Shown here: positions 33,393 to 42,952 of the stretch, piece by piece
Numbering within the stretch: position 1 is the stretch's first letter
Layout: the number at the start of each line of letters is the position of its first letter
Source of the DNA: Gemmataceae bacterium
GTDB lineage: Bacteria; Planctomycetota; Planctomycetia; Gemmatales; Gemmataceae
Length of the DNA stretch: 54,986 bases
Assembly: GCA_020847555.1 (NCBI GenBank)
Contig: JADLBT010000435.1
Span: 1 to 54,986 of the forward strand
Direction of reading: 5' to 3'
The notes under the pieces: generated by a model
What the model saw: only the letters and a program-made list of their open reading frames with translations
The model's database searches: none
Told to the model about the DNA's origin: nothing
Program-made: the position numbers and the translations under genes

Positions 33393-34574
33393 TTAGCGCA
33401 GGAACAGAACCAGGCAGGCGGTGGCGTTGAACAGGGCGTGGGTCGTCATCGACGCGACGACGCCGCGCGTGCGCCACGCCAGCCACGCCAGGCCCAGACC
33501 GAGCAGAAAGAGTGGGATCGGCGACGGCCATACGCTCGAATGAAACGCCGCGAACAGCAGGGCGTTGCCGTAAATCGCCAGCCGTGCGTTGACCCGCGGC
33601 TCCTCGACACGCCGGGTGTAACGCGCCAGCCAGCTCGCCTGGCCCGGCTCGTCGCCCCGTGCCCGGTCCGAGGGCGAGTCCGGGATGGTGCCGTTACCCT
33701 CGTCCGGAGCAGCGGGAGCCGGGGCGGCTTCACTCGCGGGCGGGGCAGTGCGACACAGGTAGGGGAGCAGCGCGTACCCCGGCAGCATGGCGGCGACGAA
33801 CAGCACAGGTCCTGGGTTGAATCCGTCCTCCTGCGAGCCGAACAGAAGCGCGACGAACAGCGCGGTGCCGGCGACGGCGACGTGCGATACCGGCCCGCGC
33901 CCCACCTGCCAGGGCAGCAGCAGGCCGCGGAACACCAGTTCCTCACTCACCGCCGCGACGCCCACCGCCACGACGACGAGCAGGACATATTCGACCGGCA
34001 ACAGGGTTTGCTGGCTGATCTTCTCCAGGACGTGCGGTTCCTGGCCCAGCACCAGCGTAACAACCCAGTACACCACCAGCGCCGCGGGCGTCAGGACGAG
34101 CCAGGTGAGGTAGCCGGCCACGATATTCGCAGTGACGCCGGGCTCGCCCAGGATGACCGCGGCCGGCCGCACCCCGCGGACCGCGTGCAGCTCGCCAAGG
34201 ATGATCGCCACCTGCAGCGGCAGCGCGAGCGCGACCGCCCAGAACAGCTCGCGCTCGCGCAGGAGCGGCAGCGCCGAGTCCGTGCCGTAAATCGCGGCGA
34301 ACAAACCCGTCTGCCGCAGCAGCTGGTAAACGGCCGGCGGGGCGACGTAGAACGCGAAGAAGGCGATCCAGATGTCGATTCCGGTCCACAGGAGAGGCCG
34401 GGATTCTGACTCCGGAAGGAGGCGGCGGCGCTCCCGTGGCAGCAGCCACCACAGGGCGCCGGCCAGCACCGCGCCCACTCCGACCAGCGTGAGCCACGCC
34501 AGCAGGGAGATCCACAGAGCCTGGAAATCGGCGCCCACTTCGTCCTCTTCGGGGAGTCCTGGCGGCCCGACCAT
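33393..34574 (-). CDS. CPBP-family (CAAX/Abi) intramembrane metalloprotease
   Basis: A 393-residue integral membrane protein with about eight hydrophobic helices. The CPBP signature EELVFRG is at 211-217 (Glu211, Glu212, Arg216), followed by FAAFHSSVWP and THALFN, whose His residues complete the expected metal/catalytic set. A hydrophilic Pro/Ala/Asp-rich segment (about 280-330) separates the last helices. The family is related to Rce1-type proteases; in bacteria many are linked to self-immunity or signal cleavage. Substrate unknown. It runs divergently from trpC. Confidence 0.85.
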   Translation of the reverse strand: MVGPPGLPEEDEVGADFQALWISLLAWLTLVGVGAVLAGALWWLLPRERRRLLPESESRPLLWTGIDIWIAFFAFYVAPPAVYQLLRQTGLFAAIYGTDSALPLLRERELFWAVALALPLQVAIILGELHAVRGVRPAAVILGEPGVTANIVAGYLTWLVLTPAALVVYWVVTLVLGQEPHVLEKISQQTLLPVEYVLLVVVAVGVAAVSEELVFRGLLLPWQVGRGPVSHVAVAGTALFVALLFGSQEDGFNPGPVLFVAAMLPGYALLPYLCRTAPPASEAAPAPAAPDEGNGTIPDSPSDRARGDEPGQASWLARYTRRVEEPRVNARLAIYGNALLFAAFHSSVWPSPIPLFLLGLGLAWLAWRTRGVVASMTTHALFNATACLVLFLR

Positions 34575-34596
34575 TCGGCCGGATTCGCGGCGTCGG

Positions 34597-34625
34597 TTGT
34601 TCGCCGACCAAAGTTAGTGTAGAAA
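34597..34625 (+). promoter_or_regulatory. candidate trpC promoter
   Basis: TTGTTC (34597-34602) and TAGAAA (34620-34625) separated by 17 bases, about 45 bases upstream of the trpC GTG. It lies between the divergent CPBP protease and trpC genes. Confidence 0.4.
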
Positions 34626-34669
34626 AATGCGGGCGGCGCGTGGAACGGCGGACGTGGAGGGGATTCGAC

Positions 34670-35452
34670 GTGTCAGTTCTCGACAGGATTGTGGCCGCCA
34701 AGCGGCGCGAGGTGGAAGGGTACAAGGTGGCCGTCGCCGAGGCGGACCTGGAGGCTCGCCTCACCGACGCCCCGCCGGTGCGCGACTTTCGCGCCGCGCT
34801 GGAGCGTGCGCCGGGCGTGGCGCTCATCGCCGAGGTAAAGAAGGCGTCGCCGTCGGCGGGCGTGATCCGGGCCGACTTCGACCCGGTCGGCATCGCCCGC
34901 ACCTACGCGGCCCACGGCGCCGCCGCCATCAGCGTGCTCACGGATGAGCCGTTCTTCCAGGGCCGCCTCGGCTACCTGGAGGCGATCCGCGCCGCAGTCG
35001 AGCTGCCGGTGCTGCGCAAGGACTTCATTCTCGACCGCTATCAGCTGGTGGAAGCGCGCGCCGCCGGGGCCGACGCCGTGTTGTTGATCGCCGAGGTGCT
35101 TGCCGGCGACGAGCTGCCGCGACTGCTGCGCCAGGCCGGCGAGCTGGGCATGCAGGCGCTGGTCGAGTTCTACGACCCCGACAACCTGCCGCGCGTCCTC
35201 GACAGCGGAGCCCGGCTGATCGGCGTCAACAACCGCGACCTGCGCACCTTCGCGACCCGGCTGGAGCACACCCTCGAGATCGCGGAACGGCTGCCGCCGG
35301 ACTGCTGCCTGGTCAGCGAGAGCGGTATCAGGACGCGCCAGGACATCGAGCGGCTGCGGACCGCGAACGTCCGCGCGGTGCTCATCGGCGAAACGTTCAT
35401 GCGCAGCGCCGACATCGGCGCCAAGGTGGACGAGCTGCTTGGCGGTAGCTGA
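34670..35452 (+). CDS. trpC: indole-3-glycerol phosphate synthase
   Basis: A 260-residue TIM-barrel enzyme that closes the indole ring in tryptophan biosynthesis. Signature stretches: LIAEVKKASPSAGVIRADFD, AISVLTDEPFFQGRLGYLEA, LPVLRKDFILDRYQLVEARA, EFYDPDNLPRVL, LIGVNNRDLRTF and VSESGIRTRQDIERL. The catalytic Lys, Glu and Asn residues expected in EVKKASPS, ADAVLLIAEVL and GVNNRDL are present. GTG 34670 follows GGAGG by nine bases and gives the usual family N-terminus (MSVLDRIVAAKRREV). No other trp gene is adjacent, so the pathway is scattered. Confidence 0.97.
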   Translation: MSVLDRIVAAKRREVEGYKVAVAEADLEARLTDAPPVRDFRAALERAPGVALIAEVKKASPSAGVIRADFDPVGIARTYAAHGAAAISVLTDEPFFQGRLGYLEAIRAAVELPVLRKDFILDRYQLVEARAAGADAVLLIAEVLAGDELPRLLRQAGELGMQALVEFYDPDNLPRVLDSGARLIGVNNRDLRTFATRLEHTLEIAERLPPDCCLVSESGIRTRQDIERLRTANVRAVLIGETFMRSADIGAKVDELLGGS

Positions 35453-35487
35453 GAGTTCCGGCAGCGACGGATCCTTGTCCTTCCCCG

Positions 35488-38400
35488 TCAGCGCCAGGCC
35501 GCGTACAGCGTCATGCTCTGATAATCGCGCACGAAGCCGGCGGCCTCCAGCAGCTCGCGCCCGTCGGTGGCGGTCGCCGGCCGCCCGTTCCACTCGGCGA
35601 CGGTCAGCCGGTGCGCTCCCGCGAGTCCCTGGTCGGACGTGAGGAGTGCGGGCAGGCACGCGACCGCTGCGGCCAGATCCGCGCGGGCCGCCGCCAGGGC
35701 AGTCAGGCGTTTGCCGTGCTGCTCGATCACCAGCACCGGCCGGCCCGCCTTGATGACAACCCAGTTGCCGGCGCGGCGGAGCAGGGCGCGCGTTCCGCCG
35801 TCGAGCAGCGCCAGGTCGAACGGGGCGCCCGCGCCGTAGAGGTTCGCCGGATCGAGCGTGTGGACCAGCAGCATCGGGGCGGCGGCACTGCTCGGGACGC
35901 CCAGATCCTGCAGCAGCTGGGACGCCTCGGGCAGGGCGAACTGGGCGCCCGACAGCCCCTCCACGAAGTACCCGCGGCGCACCTCGCCGGCCAGCTCCAT
36001 CCGGCTCAACACCTCGTAGAGGACGCGCCAGGGCGGCATCCACGGGTCGAGCAGGGCCAACTCGCGGGCGACGATGCCGTGGCGCTGCAGGAGTCGGGCC
36101 GCCTGGTGGACGGCGAGCGCCTCCGCGTCGGGGCGGCCCCACGGCACCAGCGACCAGCGACCCTCCGGCCGTTGCAGCGTCCTCCCGACCGGTCGCATCC
36201 GCCCGACCCGCAGCACGTCGAAGCGCCGCCCCACCGCCTCGGCGGCCGGCTCGCGTTCCTCTCCACGCCGAATCACGTCGTAGCGGTCGTTGGCCGCTAC
36301 CCCCAGGCGCAGGAGATCCCACAGGGCAGAGCGGACCACGCTCGGCGCCAGTTCGGTCTGCTGGGCCAGGTCGGTGACGAACTGCGCGCCGCGGCCACGC
36401 AGACACTCCAGCACCTGGCCCGGAGCCCCCGCCAGCTCGGGAGCGTCGGGAGAGATGGGCAGCGGCAGTTCGGCGAACTGCTCGCGCCGCAGGAACGCGA
36501 GTGTTCCCGGGCCGGCGTCGCCCTCGCCGCGGCACACCCAGGCCCACTCGCCCGACGCGATCAGCTCGTCCAGCCAGCGCGGCTGATACCCAGGGACACG
36601 GCCCGGCAGGACGCAGCGCTCCCACAGCTCCGCCGGCACCAGCAATCCCGCCAGCCGGGCGAGCGCGTCGGCCAGTCCCTCGGCCGTGCCGCGGCGCGTC
36701 TCGGGGTGCAGCCCTTGCCAGCGCAGCAGGAAGTCGGCGAACTGCGGGGCCGGACAGGTGATGACCTCGCGACGCAGCAGAGCCAGGCTGCCGCGCTGCA
36801 CCTGCTCCAGGTTCTCCGGGGCGGACCACTGCAGCGGCTCGGCCTCGGCGGCGGGCGCCACCGCCACAACGCGGCCGCTCGTCGCCCACTCCTCCAGCTG
36901 GCGGCGCGCCCAGCCCGGCTCGAACGGGTAGCGGTCGAGGACGTCGCGCAGCGACACCAGCGCGTGTGTCGTCAGGTAGCGGGCCAGCACTCCGGCCGCA
37001 GCCGCGCGCTGCTCCGCCGGCTCATCCCCCCCCAACCCGAATGCCCGGCGGTACAACCCCTCCTCCTCCGCCAGCACCCAGCGCCGCGGCTCCCGGACGC
37101 CCGGCAGGTCGAGGCGCTTCGCGCGGCCGTCCGCCTCCAGCTCCTGCATCAGGGCAGCCATCGGCCCTTCGAGGTCGCTGGGGGACAGGTCGCCCAGGCG
37201 GCGCAGCCACTCGGCCAGCTCGGCGGCGGTGCGCGGCGGCCGGCCCATCCCGCGCAGGCGCCGCTCGACCTGATGGACGGCGCGCGGGTCGAGCAGGTGT
37301 ACCTGCGACTGCGGCGAGACGAGCTGGTCGAGCAGCTGGCGGTCGAGCGGGGCGGCGCGGTCTGGCCCAGGGTCGGTGCGGTCGTACTGGTACATGAACG
37401 CAGCGGTGAACGCGAACAGCAGCCCGGACGCGAACGGCGAGGGTGTCTCCAGGCGGCGCGTCACCACCTCCACCTTCCCGTCGCGCACGTCGGCGAGGAG
37501 TTGCTCCAGCCGCTGCACGTCGAGGTGATCGTGGAGGCACTCGCGGAACGTCTCGGCGACGATGGGGAAATCCGGGTGGCGACGGGCCACCTGCAACAGA
37601 TCCCGCCCGCGCAGGCGCTGCAGCCAGAGCGGAGCGCGCTTGCCCGCCTGGCCGCGCGGCAGCAGCAACGCGCGGGCGGCATTCTGACGAAACCGGAGGG
37701 CGAACAGCGGGCTGTCGGCCAGTTCCTCCAGCACCAGGCCGCGAACGTTCTCCGGCGTCAGGCCATCGAGGAGATCCAGGATCGGCTCGTCGGTGTCGGC
37801 GAGGCGAATCAGGATGCCGTCGTCGTGGTGCAGGCACTGCGGGCCGTACCCCAGCCGGGCGCGCAGCCGGTTCTCGACCGCCAGGCGCAGCGCCAGGTTC
37901 AACCGGCTGCCGAGCGGACAAAGCAGGATGACCTGCCAGTCGCCGAGCTGATCGCGCGACGCTTCGATCCAGAGGGTGCGGTCGTCCGGCAGGCGTGCGC
38001 AACGGGCCTGCTGCCGGCGGACGTGGTAGATGAGGTTGCGTGCCCCGTTGGGGTCGAGGTGGTACTCGCGTTCGAGCCACGCCCGACACGCGGGATCATC
38101 GAGCCGCTCGCCGAGTTCGCGCAGGAAGCGGCCGAGGGCCAATCCCAGGTCGTAACTGCGGCCGGTCTGCTCGCCGCGCCAGAACGGCACCAGCGACGGC
38201 CGCCCCTCGGCGGGCGTGACGATGACGCGGTCTGCCTCGACCTGTTCGAGCCGCCAGGCGTTGGTGCCGAGCAGGAACGTGTCGCCGACGCGGCGCTCGT
38301 AGATAAACTCCTCGTCCAGCTCGCCGATGCGCAGGCCGGTGTGAGCGTAGACCCCGTACTGCCCGGTGTCGGGGATGGTGCCGCCGTTGACGAGGGCCAT

Positions 38401-39996
38401 GTGCTGGCTGCCGGGCAGGGGCAGCAGCCGATTGTGAACGCGGTCCCAGCTGACGCGCGGCTGCAGCGCCTGCAGCGTCCCTGCCGCTGGCGGCCTGGCG
38501 AGAGGAGACGCCAGGCCGCCAGTGGCAACTTCGGCGGGTTCCTCTGGTTGGAACCGATAGCGTCCGCTCACCACCTCCAGGACCGTCTCGAACGCCTGCG
38601 GCGACAGGTCGCGGTACGGGTAGGCGCGGCGGACCAGAACGTAGAGGGCCGGCACGTCCCGGGCCTCGACGGCGGTCATCGCCACGACCTGCTGCGCGAG
38701 GACGTCGAGACAGTTGATCGGGATGCGAATTTCCTCAACCCGGCCGGCCGTCATCTCGCGGGCGAGTACCGCCTGTTCGAGCAGGTCGCCCGCCGTCTTC
38801 GGGATCAGGCGGCCCTTGCTCCGCTGGCCGACGAGGTGCCCCGCCCGGCCGACGCGCTGCAGCCCGCGCGCCACGTTGCCGGGCGATTCGACCTGACAGA
38901 CCAGATCGACTGCCCCCATGTCGATGCCCATCTCCAACGATGCCGTCGCGACCACCGCCGGCAGCCGGCCTGCCTTGAGCGCCTCCTCGGTCTGCTGCCG
39001 CACCTCCAGGGCGACGCTGCCGTGGTGAGCGCGGGCCAGGGTCGTGGACGGTGGGCCGTGCCCTTCTGCACTGTCCCCTGTCCCCTGGCCCCTGGCCACG
39101 GATTCGTTCAGCTGGGCCGTGATGCGCTCTACCGCACGCCGGTTGTTCGCGAAGACGATGGTCGAGCGGTGCGTGCCGATCAGCTCGCCGAGCAGTCGGT
39201 AGATCGACGGCCAGACCGAGCGCTCCGCCAGCGGCCCGAAGTGCTCGACCGGGCTGACAACCTGCAGGTCCAGCTCCTTGCGCAGGCCGGCGTCAACCAC
39301 CGTCACGGGGCGCGGGATGTACGTGCCGTCGGCGGCGCGGTCCAGTCCGCCCAGGTAGCGGGCCACCTCCTCCAGCGGCCGCTGCGTTGCCGACAGGCCG
39401 ATGCGCACGAAGCCGCGCGGCGTCAGTTCGGCAAGGCGCTCCAGCAGCAGCGCCAGGAACACGCCGCGCTTGTTCGGGCACAGGGCGTGGATCTCATCGA
39501 CGATGCAGTGGGTGACGGTCCGCAGCGTCTCGCGAGCGCGGCCAGTCAGGAGCAGGTGCAGCGACTCGGGCGTGGTAATCAAAACGTGCGGCGGGCGGCG
39601 CAGCAGGCGCTGCCGCTCGGCCGGAGGCGTGTCGCCGGTACGGACCGCAGCCTCGATGGTCGGCAGGCGCTGCCCCAGGCGCCGCGCCGTCTCGGCAACA
39701 CCCTCAAGCGGAACCTGCAGGTTGCGGTAGATGTCGTTGTTGAGCGCCTTGAGCGGGGAGACGTAGAGCACCCGCACGCCGCGCGGCAGCGGCTCCTGCC
39801 GCCACAACCCGTCAAGGCAGGCGAGGAAGGCCGCCAGCGTCTTGCCCGACCCGGTCGGTGCCAGAATCAGCGTGTTCTGCCCGGCGGCGATGGCCGGCCA
39901 ACCCTGACGCTGGGCCGGCGTGGGCTCGCCGAGGGCGGCGCGGAACCACGCCCGCACCGGCGGCAGAAACAGGTCGAGTGGATTCGGTTGCGTCAT
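35488..39996 (-). CDS. lhr: Lhr-type large DEAD/DEAH-box helicase with in-frame palindrome insertion
   Basis: A 1502-residue superfamily 2 helicase of the Lhr type (long bacterial form with extra C-terminal domains). Helicase motifs: Walker A APTGSGKT at 46-53, DEIH, LSATQRPLEE, and the C-terminal core QRVGRAGH. The winged-helix and beta-barrel parts follow, including PRVSWDRVHNRLLPLPGSQH. Between the helicase core and that block, residues about 490-505 are encoded by a palindrome (38482-38527) and read GGLASPLARPPAAG, a low-complexity insert that related proteins are unlikely to have. The frame is kept, so the enzyme can still be functional. Lhr proteins act in DNA repair; the symbol is by family resemblance. 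Start codon ATG 39996. Confidence 0.92.
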   Translation of the reverse strand: MTQPNPLDLFLPPVRAWFRAALGEPTPAQRQGWPAIAAGQNTLILAPTGSGKTLAAFLACLDGLWRQEPLPRGVRVLYVSPLKALNNDIYRNLQVPLEGVAETARRLGQRLPTIEAAVRTGDTPPAERQRLLRRPPHVLITTPESLHLLLTGRARETLRTVTHCIVDEIHALCPNKRGVFLALLLERLAELTPRGFVRIGLSATQRPLEEVARYLGGLDRAADGTYIPRPVTVVDAGLRKELDLQVVSPVEHFGPLAERSVWPSIYRLLGELIGTHRSTIVFANNRRAVERITAQLNESVARGQGTGDSAEGHGPPSTTLARAHHGSVALEVRQQTEEALKAGRLPAVVATASLEMGIDMGAVDLVCQVESPGNVARGLQRVGRAGHLVGQRSKGRLIPKTAGDLLEQAVLAREMTAGRVEEIRIPINCLDVLAQQVVAMTAVEARDVPALYVLVRRAYPYRDLSPQAFETVLEVVSGRYRFQPEEPAEVATGGLASPLARPPAAGTLQALQPRVSWDRVHNRLLPLPGSQHMALVNGGTIPDTGQYGVYAHTGLRIGELDEEFIYERRVGDTFLLGTNAWRLEQVEADRVIVTPAEGRPSLVPFWRGEQTGRSYDLGLALGRFLRELGERLDDPACRAWLEREYHLDPNGARNLIYHVRRQQARCARLPDDRTLWIEASRDQLGDWQVILLCPLGSRLNLALRLAVENRLRARLGYGPQCLHHDDGILIRLADTDEPILDLLDGLTPENVRGLVLEELADSPLFALRFRQNAARALLLPRGQAGKRAPLWLQRLRGRDLLQVARRHPDFPIVAETFRECLHDHLDVQRLEQLLADVRDGKVEVVTRRLETPSPFASGLLFAFTAAFMYQYDRTDPGPDRAAPLDRQLLDQLVSPQSQVHLLDPRAVHQVERRLRGMGRPPRTAAELAEWLRRLGDLSPSDLEGPMAALMQELEADGRAKRLDLPGVREPRRWVLAEEEGLYRRAFGLGGDEPAEQRAAAAGVLARYLTTHALVSLRDVLDRYPFEPGWARRQLEEWATSGRVVAVAPAAEAEPLQWSAPENLEQVQRGSLALLRREVITCPAPQFADFLLRWQGLHPETRRGTAEGLADALARLAGLLVPAELWERCVLPGRVPGYQPRWLDELIASGEWAWVCRGEGDAGPGTLAFLRREQFAELPLPISPDAPELAGAPGQVLECLRGRGAQFVTDLAQQTELAPSVVRSALWDLLRLGVAANDRYDVIRRGEEREPAAEAVGRRFDVLRVGRMRPVGRTLQRPEGRWSLVPWGRPDAEALAVHQAARLLQRHGIVARELALLDPWMPPWRVLYEVLSRMELAGEVRRGYFVEGLSGAQFALPEASQLLQDLGVPSSAAAPMLLVHTLDPANLYGAGAPFDLALLDGGTRALLRRAGNWVVIKAGRPVLVIEQHGKRLTALAAARADLAAAVACLPALLTSDQGLAGAHRLTVAEWNGRPATATDGRELLEAAGFVRDYQSMTLYAAWR
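38482..38527. repeat. in-gene palindrome, GGCCTGGCG family
   Basis: Nineteen-base arms (38482-38500 and 38509-38527) with one mismatch and an eight-base loop. It lies in the coding sequence of the helicase and is translated in frame. Core sequence matches 32-78. Confidence 0.85.
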
Positions 39997-40010
39997 GTTC
40001 GTGCGTGGCC

Positions 40011-40074
40011 GCGAAAACCTCTCCCCCGGCCCCCTCCTCTCGCAGGGGAGGGGGGGCGGGGGAGAGGTTTTCGC
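40011..40074. repeat. GC-rich palindrome between glycosyltransferase and helicase genes
   Basis: Perfect 18-base outer arms GCGAAAACCTCTCCCCCG / CGGGGGAGAGGTTTTCGC with a C-rich/G-rich interior. It fills most of the 84-base gap before the helicase start (39996) and after the preceding gene's stop (40081). It resembles 3148-3224 in type. Confidence 0.85.
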
Positions 40075-40080
40075 AGGCCC

Positions 40081-41472
40081 TCAGCCCCCGTGCCCCGCCA
40101 GCGACCCGCGGCGCAGCCTCCTGCCCAGGCCAGGGACGAGGCACAGCAGGGCGAAGGCGCTGTAGCACAGCAGGACGCCGTCCAGTGGCAGGCGCGGACC
40201 GGACAGCATCTCGGCGTGGCTGAGCAGGTACGGCAGCGGGATCCAGAAAACGGCCAGCGATGCGGGCATTGACTCGCGCCGCCACCCGTAGCTCCACCGC
40301 CAGCCGATCAGCCCGAACACGAGCATTCCGAGCAAGGTTCCCTCCAGTGCCGCGGGGTACGCCTGGGCAACTGTCGGCGGCAGGCTCTCGGGGGCGGGCG
40401 CGCGGGCGAGGGTGCCGTCGGTGAACCAGGACGCTCCGAAGACGAAGGCCTGTCCCGCGAGGAGGCGCCGGTGCAGGATCCCGGCCGGATTGGCGACGAG
40501 TTGCTCCTTCACGTCGTGGGCGAGCATCCCGTAGCGCCGGGCCTGGTTCGACTCCTCCAGCAACTGCTTGCGCCGGGCCGGCGGCAGGGTAGAGCGCAGG
40601 GTGATCTCGTCCTGCGGGCCGCCGGTCGCGGCCGAGTTGACGCCGACCCAGAGGTGCAGGTACAGGGAGTCGGCGACCGGCACGAGGTCGTGGAACACCT
40701 GCCAGTTGCGGGCTGTCCACGGCGTCAGTCCGTTGGCCAGCCCCAGGAACGCCAGCAGCGCACACAGCCAGCCCCGCGGCACCTCGCGACAGCGCCAGAG
40801 AAACCACAGACACCCGACGAGGCCGAACGGCAGCAGCGCCGCCCGGGTCAGCGCCAGGCCCGCCAGCGCGAGCCCGTAAAGGAGGCTGCTCGTCGCGTCG
40901 CCCTCCTCCGCCCCCCGGGCGCCGAAGAACAGGCTCGCCGCCAGGAGGAACGAGGCCAGCACGCCGTCCGCCAGCTCCGCCGTACTGATCACCCAGAAGG
41001 GGTGGACGGTGCAGAGCAGGCCGGCCAGGAACCCAACCGCGGCGCTGCGAAAGGCGCGACGCGCGAAGAGGAAGTACAGCCCGGCGGTCAGCGAGCCGAG
41101 GCCGACCTGGCTCCAGCGGATCACGGCGAGGGTCGTGGCGGGATCGTCCAGCAGTCGCGCCAGCCGGCCGACGAGCCAGGGATAACCGGGGGCCGCGTGG
41201 GCGGTGCGCTCCTCGACGTCGGCGAGCGGGGCCAGCGAACCGCCCCACTGGTGCTCCTTGATGTTGTGGGCCAGCGCGGGCAACTGGGCGTAGGCCGGCG
41301 GCACCGACAGTTCGACGGTCCGGGCGGGGCTGTCGGGAACGTCCTGCACGCGCAGCGGCGCGGAGCCTGTCACGTCGTCCATGCACAGGGTCAGATAACC
41401 GACCCGGACACCGCCCGCCGCCGCCACGATAATGATGAGGAGCAGCAGATCTTTGAAGGTGAAACGCAGCAT
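40081..41472 (-). CDS. membrane glycosyltransferase-like protein (GT39/ArnT type)
   Basis: A 463-residue protein with about nine hydrophobic helices. The N-terminus (MLRFTFKDLLLLIIIVAAAG) is the first membrane helix, followed by a soluble loop with DDVTG and IKEHQWGG. Later segments include GLYFLFARRAFRSAAVGFLA, GLALTRAALLPFGLVGCLWF and a large periplasmic stretch (NWQVFHDLVPVADSLYLHLW). The plan fits PMT/ArnT-like glycosyltransferases that use a lipid-linked sugar, but the acidic motif is only weakly matched. ATG complement of 41470-41472 is chosen since it opens the first helix. Function and substrate are unproven. Confidence 0.65.
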   Translation of the reverse strand: MLRFTFKDLLLLIIIVAAAGGVRVGYLTLCMDDVTGSAPLRVQDVPDSPARTVELSVPPAYAQLPALAHNIKEHQWGGSLAPLADVEERTAHAAPGYPWLVGRLARLLDDPATTLAVIRWSQVGLGSLTAGLYFLFARRAFRSAAVGFLAGLLCTVHPFWVISTAELADGVLASFLLAASLFFGARGAEEGDATSSLLYGLALAGLALTRAALLPFGLVGCLWFLWRCREVPRGWLCALLAFLGLANGLTPWTARNWQVFHDLVPVADSLYLHLWVGVNSAATGGPQDEITLRSTLPPARRKQLLEESNQARRYGMLAHDVKEQLVANPAGILHRRLLAGQAFVFGASWFTDGTLARAPAPESLPPTVAQAYPAALEGTLLGMLVFGLIGWRWSYGWRRESMPASLAVFWIPLPYLLSHAEMLSGPRLPLDGVLLCYSAFALLCLVPGLGRRLRRGSLAGHGG

Positions 41473-41531
41473 CAGCGTATCATACCCGCGTCCGCCCCGG
41501 CCCGCCACGGCGGCAGGTCGGGCCGGACGAC

Positions 41532-42668
41532 CTACTCCGCCGCCTCGCCCGCGAAGAGGCCGAGGTAGCTGGTGTAGCGCCGGTCGGCGATGAGGCGGCG
41601 GGCGACGGCGTCCTTGACGGCGCAGCGGTCCTCGTGGGTGTGGGTGCAGTCGGGGAAGGCGCACAGCGACACGAACGGCCGGAACTCGGCGAAGAACCCT
41701 TCGACCTCCTCGGGCAGGATGTCCCACAGCCCGAACTGGCGGATGCCCGGGGTGTCCACCACCCAGCCGCCGAGGTCCAGGCGGATCAGCTCGGCGGTGG
41801 TCGTTGTGTGCTTGCCTTTCTGATTCACATCGCTGACCTCCCGCACCCGCAACTCGAGCCCGGGCTGCAGCGCGTTCAGCAGCGACGACTTGCCGACTCC
41901 GCTCTGCCCGGCGAACACGGTCTGGCGGTCGCGCAGGAGGCGGCGCAGACGCTCGATGCCGACCCCGCTGCGTGCGCTGGTCAGCAGGGCCGGGACGCCG
42001 AGTTGGTTGTAGAACCCGACCAGCCACTGGTAGGCAGCGGGCTCGATCCGGTCGGCCTTGTTCAGGCAGATGATCGGCGCAATCCCGCCCTGCGCGGCGC
42101 TGGCGAGGTAGCGGTCGATCAGGTGCGCCTTGAGATCCGGCTCGACCAGCGACACGACGATGACAACCTGATCGACGTTCGCAACGAGGACGTGCTCGCG
42201 GTTCTTCGAGGCGCGCGTCAGCAGACCGTGCCGCGGCTCGATGCGCTCGATCACCCCCACGTCGGCACCCGCGGGAAGGATCCAGACCCGATCCCCGGTG
42301 GCGACGATGTTGCGCTCGTCGGTGGCGAGCGTCTTCAGCAACCGGCGCACGGCGCAGCGAAATCGCCGGCCGTCGTCCGTCTCGACGAGGCTCTCTTTAT
42401 GCACCCGGACCACGCGCCCGGGGACGCAGGCACTGACGTCCACGGCCGGCATCTCGGCGGACTCCGGGCCGGTTCCGTCGGCGGTTTGCGGTTCGTGGGT
42501 GATGATGGTGCGGCGGCGCGACAGGTCGCCCTTGGCGCGAACGCGCTCCCCTTTGATGGCGTCCTCGCTGAGGCCGTCCTGCTGAAACTGGCGCGTCAGG
42601 TCGCCCTCGCGCGGCGGCTTCTGCCGGTTCTTGCGCAGCTCGACGCGAACCTTCTTCTTCTTCGCCAT
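41532..42668 (-). CDS. rsgA: ribosome small subunit-dependent GTPase A
   Basis: A 378-residue circularly permuted GTPase that helps mature the 30S subunit. Motif order is NKAD (203-206), GQSGVGKSS (254-262), then DTPG (305-308), the permutation diagnostic of RsgA. The C-terminal zinc site is Cys336, Cys341, His343, Cys349 (CAFPDCTHTHEDRC). An OB domain lies N-terminal (GRVVRVHKESLVETDDGRRF). The first 60 residues form a Lys/Arg-rich extension (MAKKKKVRVELRKNRQKPPR). ATG 42668 is used; GTG 42671 is in frame just before it. Confidence 0.95.
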   Translation of the reverse strand: MAKKKKVRVELRKNRQKPPREGDLTRQFQQDGLSEDAIKGERVRAKGDLSRRRTIITHEPQTADGTGPESAEMPAVDVSACVPGRVVRVHKESLVETDDGRRFRCAVRRLLKTLATDERNIVATGDRVWILPAGADVGVIERIEPRHGLLTRASKNREHVLVANVDQVVIVVSLVEPDLKAHLIDRYLASAAQGGIAPIICLNKADRIEPAAYQWLVGFYNQLGVPALLTSARSGVGIERLRRLLRDRQTVFAGQSGVGKSSLLNALQPGLELRVREVSDVNQKGKHTTTTAELIRLDLGGWVVDTPGIRQFGLWDILPEEVEGFFAEFRPFVSLCAFPDCTHTHEDRCAVKDAVARRLIADRRYTSYLGLFAGEAAE

Positions 42669-42783
42669 CACGTCTCCCGGGCTTCACGTCCCCAGGTCAA
42701 GTCCAACTTCTCGCAGGGATCCGCCCTTCGTGGGGCATGCAGGCATTCGCAGAGCAGGTAACGCCGGTAAGCGCTCTCCGGAC

Positions 42784-42789
42784 ATTGTA
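42784..42789 (-). promoter_or_regulatory. candidate -10 element (TACAAT) for rsgA
   Basis: Minus strand TACAAT in CTGGTACAATG, 115 bases before the rsgA start and identical in context to 4866-4871. No clear -35. Confidence 0.3.
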
Positions 42790-42881
42790 CCAGACGTCGC
42801 CACGCCTCCTGCCCCTGCGCCTCAGGGCCGGGGGCCGACGCAATGAAGGGCCAAGGGGCCTGGTGTGCAGAGGGTTTTGGG

Positions 42882-42952
42882 AAAGCCCACGGGTGGCGCC
42901 CCGTGGGCCAAGTCCCCGGCGCTCGACTCACGGGGCGCCACCCGTGGGCTTT
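42882..42952. repeat. palindromic repeat family A, long form
   Basis: Seventy-one bases, AAAGCCCACGGGTGGCGCCC... to ...CCCGTGGGCTTT, with two inverted hairpins. Closest to the copy at 9794-9864 in arm sequence. Confidence 0.85.

Noticed and set aside
35611..40272. Plus-strand frame of 1553 residues over the helicase
   Set aside because: It is the antisense shadow of the Lhr-like protein; it shows only low-complexity Arg/Gln/Ala-rich sequence.
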